DNA from: Pelomyxa schiedti
Lineage: Eukaryota; Evosea; Pelobiontida; Pelomyxidae
Assembly (NCBI GenBank): GCA_020536535.1
Contig: JAHLWZ010000903.1
Span: 1-52,962, forward strand
Reading direction: 5' to 3'
Length of the DNA: 52,962 nt
Program-made: the position numbers and the translations under genes
Shown here: positions 1 to 10,404 of the stretch, piece by piece
Layout of the letters: every line of letters begins with the position of its first letter
Position numbering within the stretch: position 1 is the first letter of the stretch
The notes under the pieces: model-generated
Databases searched by the model: none
Told to the model about the DNA's origin: nothing
Seen by the model: only the letters and a program-made list of their open reading frames with translations

Positions 1-7
1 TGAGACC

Positions 8-390
8 TCAGAACACAGAAAATACAGAACATAGAGTACTTGTTGAAGGTGGGGAGGGTTCACAAATAGGGTTAACGACAGGGGAGATGCTCCGAACAAC
101 GTGGCTACGATTCCTCTTAGCATTATGTATTTTGCTTGAATCTTTACTACACAGCTGTAAAGTGTGTTAGCCTTGTTTTTTTTTTTGAATTGTTGCTTGT
201 TAAGAAAGAAAGGGAAAAAGAAGCACTGGATCCTACATACCATTCCACAGTCTTCACATTTCAATGTAGCTGGTCTCTTGGTACATATTTCGCACAAGTC
301 ATCGCGTGGGACATCCTTAGTTTCGGTCGCTTCGTTGCCCTTGTCTTCCTGCTTTTCTTTGCTTGCCGTGTCTCTTTCTTCGCCCTTCAT
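8..390 (-). CDS. B-box zinc-finger protein, two exons, possibly incomplete
   Basis: The start is the ATG at 390. Exon 1 (390-241, 50 codons) ends in a zinc-finger half reading C-E-I-C, seven residues, then C-E-D-C. An 86-base intron (240-155, gtatgt...acag) joins in phase to exon 2 (154-8), which supplies C-S-K-D and a H-N-A-K-R-N-R-S-H stretch. Together these give the Cys/His spacing of a B-box (TRIM-type) zinc finger, a fold that mediates protein contacts. The N-terminal 30 residues are Lys/Glu-rich. The frame closes with TGA at 10-8, giving about 98 residues, very short for a B-box protein, so another exon may lie outside the window. The gene is divergent from the ankyrin gene, with about 280 bases between starts. 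No RING or coiled coil is visible, so the function is unknown. Confidence 0.62.
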
Positions 391-668
391 CAACCTTACG
401 GCCGCGCGAGGGTTCTTTGTTTCAATTCGTTGTGGTAATTAAAACTCGCGAATCAGATCCCGAAACCTCTTCGATTCCGATGAGTTCTTGCAGGTTTTCA
501 GTGTTGTTTCAGGATACAGGATTCGGCTGCTCAAGGGTTCAACTTGGCCTGCTGGCGGATTACAAGACCGTGAATCCATCAGTTTCACCTGGCCAAATCC
601 AGGTTATCGGTAGACGATGGGAAACGCGTCACGAAACAGGAGGTGGAGAGTGTTCTTAGCGGAGAGGA

Positions 669-1352
669 ATGCTTATAGGTGGTCTTGACGACCCTCCCGG
701 ACAGAGAGGCGCAAAGAAAGAGCACCTGTACCTCAGTTTACTGAAGCACATACCCCACCACAGCCGCGCCGGGAAGCTGCGGATGAAGCTCCTCAGAGCC
801 GCCGTGACCGGCGCCCACATGGAGGAGCTCCGCGCGGCCCTGGAGGACACCCCCATGTGCGCGAGGCTGGGGCACCTGGCTACCTCCGCGTGCAGCGAGT
901 CGCAGCGGCCTGCGCTGCTTGCCCCGCGGCCGACGCCCCTCGACGAGGCCCTCGAGCTGGGGCACGTGGAGTTCGCGAGCATGCTGACGAGCCCGAGGTG
1001 GGGAGGGGGCATTGTGGCGCAGCTGCAGAGGGACCCGCCGAAGTTGAGGCACAAGTGCCTGCTTGAAGCTCTCCGCAAAGGGGATGTATTATTGGCGAAG
1101 GTGCTTCTATCTGTTGGCGCTGATCCTAATCTTGCCGGGAAGCTTCCTCGAACCCTGAAGGATGGACTGGAGCTTCCAAAGGGTGTATTGACTCCTATGG
1201 TCATTGCTGTTGTGACAGAACAACGGAATTTGGTGGAAGAAATGGCACGGTATGGCGGTGTCTTACCTCCTGAGTTCTGTCAAATATGGGGCAAAGGGGA
1301 TCCTATGTTTTCCCTCGAAACTTATCTGGATGGTTTTTGCCCACAGCCCTAG
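669..1352 (+). CDS. Ankyrin-repeat protein with GC-rich 5' half
   Basis: An open frame of 227 codons starts at ATG 669, the first Met after an in-frame TAG at 657. Three degenerate ankyrin units are visible: T-P-L-D-E-A-L-E-L-G-H near residue 98, a unit containing L-L-S-V-G-A-D-P-N near residue 150, and T-P-M-V-I-A-V-V near residue 185. Ankyrin stacks act as protein-binding scaffolds. The first 400 bases are very GC-rich and the rest is not, a gradient shared by several genes here. The C terminus is uncertain. A splice from about 1331 to about 1411 would replace the last codons with an acidic, Cys-ending tail stopping near 1516, and an alternative 39-base intron near 1258 opens a third frame. 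The partner and role are unknown. Confidence 0.6.
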   Translation: MLIGGLDDPPGQRGAKKEHLYLSLLKHIPHHSRAGKLRMKLLRAAVTGAHMEELRAALEDTPMCARLGHLATSACSESQRPALLAPRPTPLDEALELGHVEFASMLTSPRWGGGIVAQLQRDPPKLRHKCLLEALRKGDVLLAKVLLSVGADPNLAGKLPRTLKDGLELPKGVLTPMVIAVVTEQRNLVEEMARYGGVLPPEFCQIWGKGDPMFSLETYLDGFCPQP

Positions 1353-1719
1353 CCTCACATCCCCCAAACGCAACATGCCGGTGCCCCCGTGGCTGTGGAC
1401 CCCATCTCACAAGAACAAGAACCAGGAACAGGAACAGCTTGTGACTGTGCAGCCATCCAGCCAACAAGTAAATGCCAATATCGGGAAGAGGAAGAAGACG
1501 AAGATTGTTGCTGTTGAACGCCAGCACTAGAATAGAATGTATGCCCCCAAGATGGCGGAAGTAAAAGTGTGAATACCTTCGGCAGTAACGAGTGCCAACC
1601 ATGCTTTTTTCTTTGTTTTGAAAAAAAAAGTTCTAAAGGTTTTGGGAGCTGTTTCTCTAAAAAAAACATCGTTGCGTAGGAAATCAAAAAAAAAAAAAAA
1701 AACGTGAAGTCGTAGTAGC
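1353..1719. other. Gap between ankyrin and GH32 genes
   Basis: This stretch may hold an alternative last exon of the ankyrin gene (about 1411-1516). Beyond that it is AT-rich, with long A and T runs at 1620-1700 just before the GH32 start. I see no other gene, and no canonical AATAAA. Confidence 0.4.
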
Positions 1720-4397
1720 ATGGGAGGCGACGTGAAGAGGGTGACCGGAACTGCGACAGTGTCGAAGATGCTCGCCGTAGCATTTTTGTGGGTGGGGTGT
1801 TGTGCTGAAGCTACATACGAGGAGACCTATCGCCCTCAGTTTCACTTCACACCGCCTGAAAACTGGATGAACGACCCAAATGGCATGGTTTGACCTTTTT
1901 TTTAAAAAAAAATCATGCGGCGCTCTACACTCCTCCAACTGCGGTAAATAGTTTTATTACGATGGGTGGTACCACTTGTTTTATCAGTATTATCCGTATG
2001 GAAGCACTTGGGGGCCAATGCACTGGGGACATGCTCAGAGTGTTGATGCCATTCAGTGGGTTAATAAGCCCATCGCACTGTACCCTGATGCTATTGGGGA
2101 TATATTCTCTGGTAGTGCCGTGGTAGATATAGACGACACATCTGGTTTTGGGAAATCCGGTACTATTCCATTGGTGGCTGTCTTCACTTACAACGGCGAT
2201 GCTGGACAGAGTCAAGGTGTTGCTTACAGCAATGATGAAGGCAATACTTGGACTAAGTATGAGGGGAACCCTGCACTGCCAAATCCCGGTGATTATCCCG
2301 ACTTCAGGGATCCCAATGTAATGTGGCACGAGGAATCAAACCAATGGATTATGGTGCTGGCAGTGCATGACCGAGTGAGATTTTATGCTTCAGGCAATCT
2401 AAAAGAGTGGACCTACGTTGGTGAGTTTGGGGAATCCGACGGAGCACATGATGGTGTCTGGGAGTGCCCAGATTTATTCTCACTGAATCTTGATATGGGG
2501 GGTGGAGTATCCAAGAAGAAGTGGGTTCTTATTGCAAGCGTAGGAGGAGGTGCCCCAGCCGGGGGTACCGGCACACAGTACTTCATTGGCGATTTTGATG
2601 GAAGTACATTTACGAACGATAACTCACCTTCTGTGGTTCTATGGCTGGACTACGGGTGTGACAACTATGCTGGAGTAACCTGGAGCAATTCCAAGAGTGG
2701 GGAACAAATTTTTCTTGGCTGGATGTCAAACTGGGGTTATGCTTCAACACCACCAACGTCACCTTGGAGAAGTGGAATGACTCTACCACGTACCGTAACT
2801 TTGAAGTCACTCTCAGATGGTTCGATCGTACTTGCTCAGCAGTTCTCACAAGATATTGGCACATATAAGAGTCCCCTCATGACACTTTCGAATCAAGTAG
2901 CAGAAAACTCTTTACGGCTAAGTCTAACTTCGTATTCAGGTGATAAGTGAGGGTTCCAATTTGATTTCTGATGTTCATAGCATACAATTTGAGATAATTG
3001 CTCAATTCCAGGATGATAACTCCACTGCTAATGAATATGGGTTCAAAGTTAGAGTTGGGAGTGGATTGTACACCACTATTGGATATTCTCGGGGATCCAC
3101 AACTGTGTTCGTGGACCGCCGCCTTTCTGGAGATACAAGTTTTTACTCTGGTTTTGCAAATGTTGCCAGTGAGCTGCTTCTTCCAGAAGATGGACAAGTC
3201 GAAATGCATATCTACGTGGATTGGGCCAGCGTTGAGCTGATTGCCAATGGTTTCTTGTCAATATCAGAGCTTATATTTCCTTCCGTCGAGCAAGATGGTA
3301 TTGAATTGTATTGCCTTGGTGGCTCAGTGTCTCTCAACTCTTTGGAGATCTATGCTATCAACTCTTCTGCTCGACCAGATGTTCCGCTACCAAACTTCAT
3401 CAATCATGCTGGTGACTTCATCCCCCAAAGTGGAACCTGGGAAGAAAATACGGAGGGACTGTGTGGACAGAGTGGGTTAATAGGAGGGGATATATTTTCC
3501 ATAGGCACAAACTATTACTCCCAAGGGACATATTTGGGCATACTTCGTATTGGATTAGGTGGGGCAGCTGCTTTAGTGTTCAATGCTGCAAGTGACGCAT
3601 CAGCAGGCTGGGTTGTCAACATAGACTCTGGAGGGTTAATCAAGGTATGGAAGATTGGATCTGGTTCTATTGCTGAGTACCATACAACCATTATGACACA
3701 TTATGCATATCCAATGAAAGTTGTCTTCACCACAAGTACCGTCAACGTGTTTTTCAATAATGGAACCTCACCAGTAATCTCGCTTTCTCAGCCAACTTAC
3801 AGCTCTACGGGTGGCTACCTTGGTCTCAATGTTTTCAATGGGGAATCAGTGTTTCAAAATATCGATTTTTCTGAAAGCACTGATTTACCTGTTGCTGGGT
3901 GGAACACAAACCTCCGGTCTCCGTTTTCTCTTACCGGTGGTTATTGGAATATAACAACGTCAGGACTGCAAGGTACTGCAGAATCTTCTGCAGACGCCTT
4001 TTACTCCTCTTCTAGCCAGACAACAACTACATTCACGTATGAGTGTGACATGACAATAACAACTCAAGGTGGTGCCTCCGGACTCTTATTCCGTTCCACA
4101 GACCCAGTCAAAAGCGGTTACGTTATCAACATTGATGACTCTGCCGACTTGGTCAAGCTCTGGACGGTAGGCTACGGTGCCATAAAATCCCACTCCACCA
4201 CCATAAATACAAACCAGCAGTACCACCTCAAAGTTACAGCTGCCTCCTACACCATCCGGGTCTATTTAGACTACTCCGTACTTCCTGTGATAGAGCTCAC
4301 AGACTCGAGCCTGCCACAGTCAGGCTTTGCTGGCCTCAACGTCTTCAGTGGTACAGCTTCATTCCAGAACGTCTACTTTCACGGTTGTAACAACTAA
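1720..4397 (+). CDS. Secreted GH32 fructan hydrolase with two CBM66-like modules
   Basis: Three exons join in phase (1720-1887, 1952-2931, 2981-4397) to give about 854 residues; introns are 64 and 49 bases. A signal peptide lies near residues 16-31. The GH32 five-blade propeller shows all three catalytic motifs: W-M-N-D-P-N-G (nucleophile Asp, split by intron 1), F-R-D-P (transition-state stabiliser) and W-E-C-P-D (acid/base Glu). GH32 enzymes cleave beta-fructosidic bonds of sucrose, inulin or levan. The beta-sandwich domain follows, then two repeats of about 160 residues, each ending in G-L-N-V-F-(N/S)-G and F-Q-N. They resemble CBM66, the module that binds terminal fructose in bacterial levanases. 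That architecture is bacterial in style, so lateral transfer is plausible, though spliceosomal introns show it is now a nuclear gene. AATAAA motifs at about 4434 and 4460 mark the 3' end, which converges on the RING gene. Confidence 0.88.
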
Positions 4398-4507
4398 GGC
4401 TCCACTTTGCACTCCTTTTATTGGTAAAACCAATAATAAAATTTGGCGGATACACAGCAAATAAACATTTGTTTTAGTTAGGTTCTTCTGGGTTCTGGGT
4501 GGTTTAT

Positions 4508-5248
4508 CTACACAAAGACAGTCAGGAATCCCTTCTTTATGTCCGCCCTGCACGTTGGGCATCTGGCGGGATTGGATTCCAGAATCCTCCTGGCGCATCT
4601 GCAGCATAAAACAGCATGCCCGCAGTCCACTATGGCAATTTTGACTTTGTTCTCTGCGCACACACAGCATGTCGGTGGCTCCGTCGATTTCTCATCTGGC
4701 ACTGTTTTCAGTTCAAATTGCAAAGGCCTTGGCGGTTCCGGGCGCGGCGGTGCTGTATGTACTTGGTGTACATAAGTGGTTTGGTGGTGATGTGACGCGG
4801 TGGGCATTTGCCAGCTGCACGAGGTGAAGCCGTGCGGAGTGAAGAACTGGTACGGCCCGTGCGATTGCTGTTGCGATTGTGGCTGTGATTGCGCTTGTGA
4901 CTGGAATTGGTAGCTCGTGGTGGGGATGCTAACTCCCTGAACCCTGCAGCCCATTCCGGTGACGTTGTTGCCGCCGGTCTGCACCACGCAGCCCATGCCG
5001 GAAACTTCGTTGCCGGTGCCGCTGATGACCTGGCATCCCATCCCGCTGACGTGGTTGTTGTCGCCCTGCACCACGCAGCCCATTCCAGACACGTCGTTTC
5101 TGTTGCCGCGAACGGTGCAGCCGGCGCCGCAAATGCGGTTGCGGTCGCCAACCACGAGGCAGTTGCACCCAGAGATGGAGTTCTCGTTGCCGTACACAGA
5201 AACACCGTTGTTTGCGACCAATGCGCCGTTGACTGTAAAGGCCGACAT
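4508..5248 (-). CDS. C-terminal RING protein with N-terminal G-N-x-N repeats
   Basis: This is an intronless frame of 246 codons. Residues 15-105 hold about six imperfect repeats of roughly 13-15 residues built around G-(N/D)-x-N-x-V-S-G-M-G-C, regular enough to suggest a left-handed beta-helix or stacked-turn solenoid with a ladder of Asn and Cys. A Gln/Ser-rich and then His/Pro-rich linker follows. The last 50 residues form a RING of the cIAP/MDM2 C-terminal class: C-C-V-C, D-C-G-H, C-C-R-C and C-P-T-C all have the expected spacing. RING domains recruit ubiquitin-charged E2 enzymes, so this is a probable E3 ligase; the repeat domain may choose the substrate. The gene is divergent from the exchanger gene (225 bases between starts), with a T-run just upstream. 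The repeat family itself I do not recognise by name. Confidence 0.82.
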   Translation of the reverse strand: MSAFTVNGALVANNGVSVYGNENSISGCNCLVVGDRNRICGAGCTVRGNRNDVSGMGCVVQGDNNHVSGMGCQVISGTGNEVSGMGCVVQTGGNNVTGMGCRVQGVSIPTTSYQFQSQAQSQPQSQQQSHGPYQFFTPHGFTSCSWQMPTASHHHQTTYVHQVHTAPPRPEPPRPLQFELKTVPDEKSTEPPTCCVCAENKVKIAIVDCGHAVLCCRCARRILESNPARCPTCRADIKKGFLTVFV

Positions 5249-5473
5249 GGCTCTGTGCTTGGGGGTTTTTTTTTTTTTTATGTTTTAGTATTAATATCTA
5301 TTTGTGTCATACTTGGATCTGATTGGACCAAGTGCCTCAGCCCACCAAGGGGTTTTCTTTGTCTTTTTTTTTTATTCCTGCCATCCGTCTTTGGCATTAA
5401 TGCCCGGATGCAAGAAGAAAGGAATTTGTGATTGGTCAGATCTCACAACGCCAATAATTATAGGGTGCATAGG

Positions 5474-8337
5474 ATGTGGTGGAGAGACGTTGTTGTTGTA
5501 CTGTGTTGGCTGGGAGTTTGTGTTTTGGCGGTAGAGCGGATAGATGCACCGGAAAGTGAGTCCACTGTCCGGCGTGTATGTTCTGTGCAAACAATCCCGG
5601 CTGGAACTACGGAACAGCAGTGTGATTTTGTCAGGTTCTTTATTTCTGGAGATCCAGGCATTTATTTTTCATACCTGCATGTTTTGTAGGAACCACTGTG
5701 CGAGCCCCAGCCTGATAAATTATGTTGCCTTATGCTACTGCAATTTTGGCGTACCACAGCTCGCCCTGCTTATATTGGTTTGACACTTATATCTAGAGTG
5801 GAAGTTAATACTGCCGTAGGTTCCTCTAGCATTCACAGGCTTTTACCTTGTTCACATACTGTGCGAGGACCATTGGTGCGTATTGCTGTCAAGGTTGTTC
5901 GTAGATAGAGTACACATGTCTAGTTCCTTGCTGGCAACAATTCTGTCATGGGGCTGCAGGTAGGCCACTCTCAATGTATAAGGCTCAACACCGTTTAAGT
6001 ATACCATCCTTCCTTGTGGCTATGTCGGCTATTGAAGTTGGAGACTTCTCTCTTTCACTGGGTGCTCTTATCGGTTTCATCTTGATTACTTGCTGTATCT
6101 TCTGAATTATTATGCTCAGGGACAGCTTTGTTCTCTGTTTGTTGTCTCACAAGTGCAGTGGTACTGGTATCAAAGCCGAAGCAGCAATATTTACTTGTTG
6201 GGTATTTTCACCATTCTTCCACCTGTTGCTCATGTGCCCTCAGTGCAATGCTATTTCAAATTGTTGTGATAGTATCAATTCTGCTACTGCTTTGGTTTGA
6301 TTACCTGGATGTATTTATCGGATGTCTCATGGTGGTGACATACTTCATGTAGGTGAACTCAACACCTTTTAATTTTGTAAGGATCAGTAGATTTTTGGCA
6401 GTCCTCCTCGTGGTGTCTGTTATCAAACTTCATCTCAAAAGGCAAGGTAGTATTGCGGAGTGCAGTACAATCAAGCCTCAACATGCTCCGGATGTGGTTG
6501 CAGTATCTGTTGAACAGCCACCAACATGGAACCCCGAAGCGCAAGTTGCACAAGGTGCGTGTTACATCACCTTGGCCAATGTAATTATCAATAGTGGAAG
6601 AGTTACGTGAAACCCAAGTTATTGGGCAATCATCACCAATACCTATTCCCTCGTCATCATCTTCTCATACATCAGACACACCCCCACTCCCTCCAGGCCA
6701 GACCCCTGATTCCTCTCTTTCCCTTAGTCCATCAGTCTGCAACAGCACACAAAGTCAATCTCAAAATACTAGTCTCTGTGATGACAATTCATTCCATGTG
6801 CGTAGCAGTATTTGATAACCTCCTCACTTTGGTCTTTCTGTGTAGTTGCCCGAAGAGCACGTTCTCCTACTGAACGCCAATCCTAATCTTAGAGAGTCAG
6901 GTCCCCAGCAAAATGAGGGGTTCCGTCAAACCTTTTTATAAGGCCTCACTAAAAAAGGAAAAGAAGTCAAAAACAGACCGAAAGAAATTCAGTGGGCACA
7001 CGGGAGATAGCAGATTCATGTAGAATACAAAATGTCACCTTCTTTGTATCACTGAAGAACAGGTATCGCACCCAACAGTCCTATCACTAATATATTCAGT
7101 AAACAGTTCCTGATAAGGCGGGGTCTATTTTCTCTGCCCGATGGACAGAGACAGTTTCCGTTAGGGAGTATTATTGGTAACTTAAGTGAATTAAGAGCTT
7201 CGAGCTGTAATTATGAAGGCAACACAGTGCAAATTCGAAATTCTCTAGGTGCTGTGGTAGAGCGGTATGCCAATAGGTGTCCTGGGGCAGGAAAATATTA
7301 AGACGCTAATTAGGTTCAAAGAGTATACAAACTGGTGCGAAAAGAGTACTGTTGCACGTGCATTGTATTTATTATATTCGCCATTTGTGCTACTCTTTCA
7401 CATTACCGTACCTCACACTGAAGACCCAGCTTGGAACAGGTAAAGCACCTATTTTTCCTCACCTGTAACCTGCGAAGATTTGTGTTCGCTATTTCCGCTG
7501 CACTTTCCCCCATAGTTGTCCTCCTTGCGTTTCGTCGTAAGTTGTCTGGTAATATTTCCTGCCATTAACCTACATGGAAGAAATTGATGCCGTACTGGGT
7601 CGTGGAGTTCCACTTGTAGCCATAGTGTTCCTTTGTGGATTGATAGTCACATTCCTAGGTGTCATTTTTACACTGAAAGACTCTGTGCTGTGTTCCATCA
7701 CCAAGACAGTAAATACTTTACATTTGAGTCTAACCTAACAGCATGCAGATATTCCAATTTTGGGGAATAATTATCAGTCTTTGTTGGTTGTACATCATTT
7801 CAAGAGAATTGGTGGCAGTAACAGAGGCAGTCTGCGCGATTGTCAATATATCGAATACAGCTGTTGCACTTATTGTTGTTGCTGCTGGGAATAGTGCTGA
7901 TGGTAATAGAGATGTGCCTATCACTTAGCCCGACTTTACCACAGGCTTCTTGACATTAACATGTCTATCCTACCATGGATACACCAATGTTGCATTGACA
8001 ACAATTTACAGTTCAGGATTCATAAGTAAGCATTTCCCTTTCCGGCTAATTGGGTCCTAACAGTGTCCTTTCAGATCTACTTGCCGGGGTAGGTGCGTGC
8101 GCCATTGGCATCGGGGCTTCAGCTTTGTTCCCGTCTGGGATCATCCTCGTCTTTGACGACGAAATGACGCTGGCGCTTATTGTTCACGTAGCTGCGCTCG
8201 GTGCAGCTTGCATCTTCGTTATGCTGATTGGGAGGAGCTACGCTGGTTGCTGCCAAAGGATGCTACCGGTTGTGTTACTGTCACTCTACAGCCTGTTCGT
8301 CTTTGTCGTTGTCACAATAGACTTGGCCTACTACTGA
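5474..8337 (+). CDS. NCLX-like (SLC8B1-type) cation/Ca2+ exchanger with altered alpha repeats
   Basis: I reconstructed 18 exons with every phase closing, giving 721 residues: 5474-5634, 5690-5777, 5820-5959, 6000-6073, 6120-6201, 6244-6348, 6382-6554, 6595-6797, 6846-6924, 6958-6991, 7024-7062, 7100-7276, 7314-7439, 7478-7536, 7581-7708, 7749-7902, 7945-8025, 8075-8337. Introns are 32-55 bases. A signal peptide (M-W-W...) leads into a Cys-containing segment C-D-F-V-R-N-H-C and Y-C-N-F, which align with the start of mammalian NCLX. About ten hydrophobic segments follow in two clusters, split by a hydrophilic loop (about residues 245-440). Alpha-1 reads W-G-C-S-I-P-S where NCLX has G-N-G-A-P-D; alpha-2 reads A-A-G-N-S-A-D-G against G-N-S-I-G-D. 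The family exchanges Ca2+ for Na+ or Li+ across membranes. Loss of the alpha-1 Asn and Asp makes ion choice uncertain. The loop exons 9-11 are the least certain. Confidence 0.85.
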
Positions 8338-8628
8338 AAAACAAACCCACGAACTCGCGTGTATCAGAACCTTTGTTTCACTAAAAATCAGTTCTGCAAA
8401 AACAAAGAAAATGTTGAGGAACATCAACACGCCAGCGGCGACAGCGGGTACTACAAAAGACAACAGTCGACAACACAAAAACATCCTTATTGTCCCTCAT
8501 TTTGCGTTTCTCGCGACGACGCCGCGCCGCACGCCTCGATGCTCGTGTGCTTGTGAAATCGTTTTCTCCCACGTGTGTTAACAGCTTTGGTCTCTGGGAC
8601 GCAGCAACTCAGCGGCGGCCCCAACACG

Positions 8629-10019
8629 ATGCCACCGATGACTTATGGGATGCCTGCTCTCGTGAGGCGGAGTGACGGCAGTGTGGATGTGCCTTCGTTT
8701 CAAGGAACGGCTTCATACTCGGATTTCGTTCGCTTGCAGCAACATGTATATTATTCTATTCTGTTTCCTGAGTGGCTTTTCATTTTTTTTTTTCTTTGTT
8801 CAACCTTTTGTTACTCTGTTTGAATTGGAAACTTACACACAGTAGCATGTGCAACAGCAGTTGCAGCAACGGCTGATGTCTGAAGCTCCACCTTCAACTG
8901 AATACCTCCTAGAGTGCGATGCCATGCAAAACGAGACAAATGACACTCCAACAGAGATGGCTTCTCTTGAAACGCCAATTCCAGCAACAAACCTTGGTTA
9001 TAAGCTGCTGCAGAAAATGGGATGGAGCGGTTCTGGTCTGGGTAGAGATGCAACAGGTACACAAAAATGCACGAAAAACCTCCCTTGGTATTCCAAGTCA
9101 CACCCTACAGGACGTACAGAGCCAGTTCCTGTGTACATTCACATTGGCCAAACGGGGCTGGGAAAGATTGAGGAGGATGACGAACACACAGAAGCCTCTA
9201 AAATACACAGACCACTACACGCCTCTGAAATTGAATTGACTGATCAACAAAAGCACACCATTGAGGTTCAATTATGTTATCCTCTCGGTTTTATGTTCTA
9301 AGTGTTTGTAGAAAAAAATTGTAATAGAAGAAGCCAGGGAGAAAGAAGTACAGGACATTACTAGAGTTTTCTATTGTGAATTGTGTAACAAACAGTACAA
9401 AAAAATATCGGAATTTGAGTCGCATTTGAGTTCCTATGACCACAATCACAAAAAGGTAAAAAAGTTGTACTCGACTACTAACTGAACAAAACCAAAACCA
9501 GAGATTTAAGGATATGCAACAAATGGATCGATTAAGCCGAGATGCAAGATCGAAAAAGCAACAGAACAAAGAAATGAAGCGGTTGATGCAAGAGGCTGAA
9601 GCAAGAGCGTAATTCCCCACTTAACCTATGACATAAGGAAATAACTCTTTTTTGCCTTCCTTAGTAAGGCAACATCAATGCGTGCACCTCCTGCAATCCC
9701 GCCAGCACCTGTTTTGTACAAGGCTCTACCATCCGCTCCAGAGTCAGTAGCACCAGTTTCACCTCCCATACTACCACCCAGTACAGGGTTCACAGAAATT
9801 CAGTGTCAGCCACCCAGCTCCCCCATACAAGGCGTGCTGGCCCCCACAGCGCCACAATCAACCACCAACTACAGCCCCCAACAACTTAATCCTGATAACA
9901 TCAGCAACCAAACTACAACAACCGCAACTCGATTCAGCATGGTTGTACAAGGACCGGCTGCGAAGAAACCAAGAATCGCTGTGACTGGTGGATTTACAAT
10001 AGGCACAACCTATGACTAA
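8629..10019 (+). CDS. G-patch plus C2H2 zinc-finger protein (GPATCH8-like)
   Basis: Five exons join in phase (8629-8745, 8846-9265, 9312-9455, 9502-9608, 9665-10019), about 380 residues. A G-patch is centred near residue 95 (L-L-Q-K-M-G-W-S-G-S-G-L-G and, later, G-Q-T-G-L-G-K); G-patches bind and stimulate DEAH-box RNA helicases. A single C2H2 finger follows near residue 200: F-Y-C-E-L-C-N-K-Q-Y, then S-S-Y-D-H-N-H. That pair, followed by a basic coiled stretch (exon 4), is the signature order of GPATCH8/ZNF804-type nuclear proteins, probably acting in pre-mRNA processing. The C-terminal exon is Pro/Thr-rich with a K-K-P-R motif. The stop at 10019 may not be the real end: a donor near 9992 to an acceptor at 10087 keeps an open, Arg/Gly-rich frame, so more small exons may follow. 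Confidence 0.82.
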
Positions 10020-10404
10020 TTAACTGCTTGTGTTAAAGTAATAGAAACACCAAGTATTCACATGGTATTTCTTTTTGTGTAATTAAGGGGCCAGAAGAGC
10101 AGGCAGTGTAGGAGGAATCAAAAATAGAATTCGCGATGAACGATGGTGATTCCTCCTACTCCTCCTGTTCCTCTTCATCCCCAATTGCACCTATCCTATT
10201 CAGGACCTTCCAAGGTCCTAAACACCAGTGATGTACGGAGGGGACAGATCAGCAATTCTAGATTTTCCACTGGGGAAAAGGCCTTTGAAGCTTACTCACC
10301 ACCTTTGAAGGTGCTTTTTCGTAATGACGAAAGAAAAAAAAAGAAGCTCGCACAGTATACTGAGAAAATAATTGTTTTTGTGTGCACACCCGTCGCCTAG
10401 TGAA
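10020..10404. other. Gap between G-patch and methyltransferase genes
   Basis: Candidate extra 3' exons of the G-patch gene lie at about 10088-10142 and 10202-10330, separated by a very pyrimidine-rich stretch (10145-10201) that looks like an intron. A perfect 8-base-arm palindrome (AGGACCTT, 2-base centre) sits at 10202-10219. No independent gene is convincing. Confidence 0.35.

Noticed and set aside
6595-6815. The exchanger half-gene ending at TGA 6813-6815
   Set aside because: A GT-AG intron at 6798-6845 bypasses the stop, and phases close all the way to 8337.
7574-8337. A separate four-TM protein starting at ATG 7574
   Set aside because: An in-frame ATG exists, but splicing 7536 to 7581 joins the upstream exchanger exons in phase and the two halves carry the two alpha repeats of one CaCA protein.
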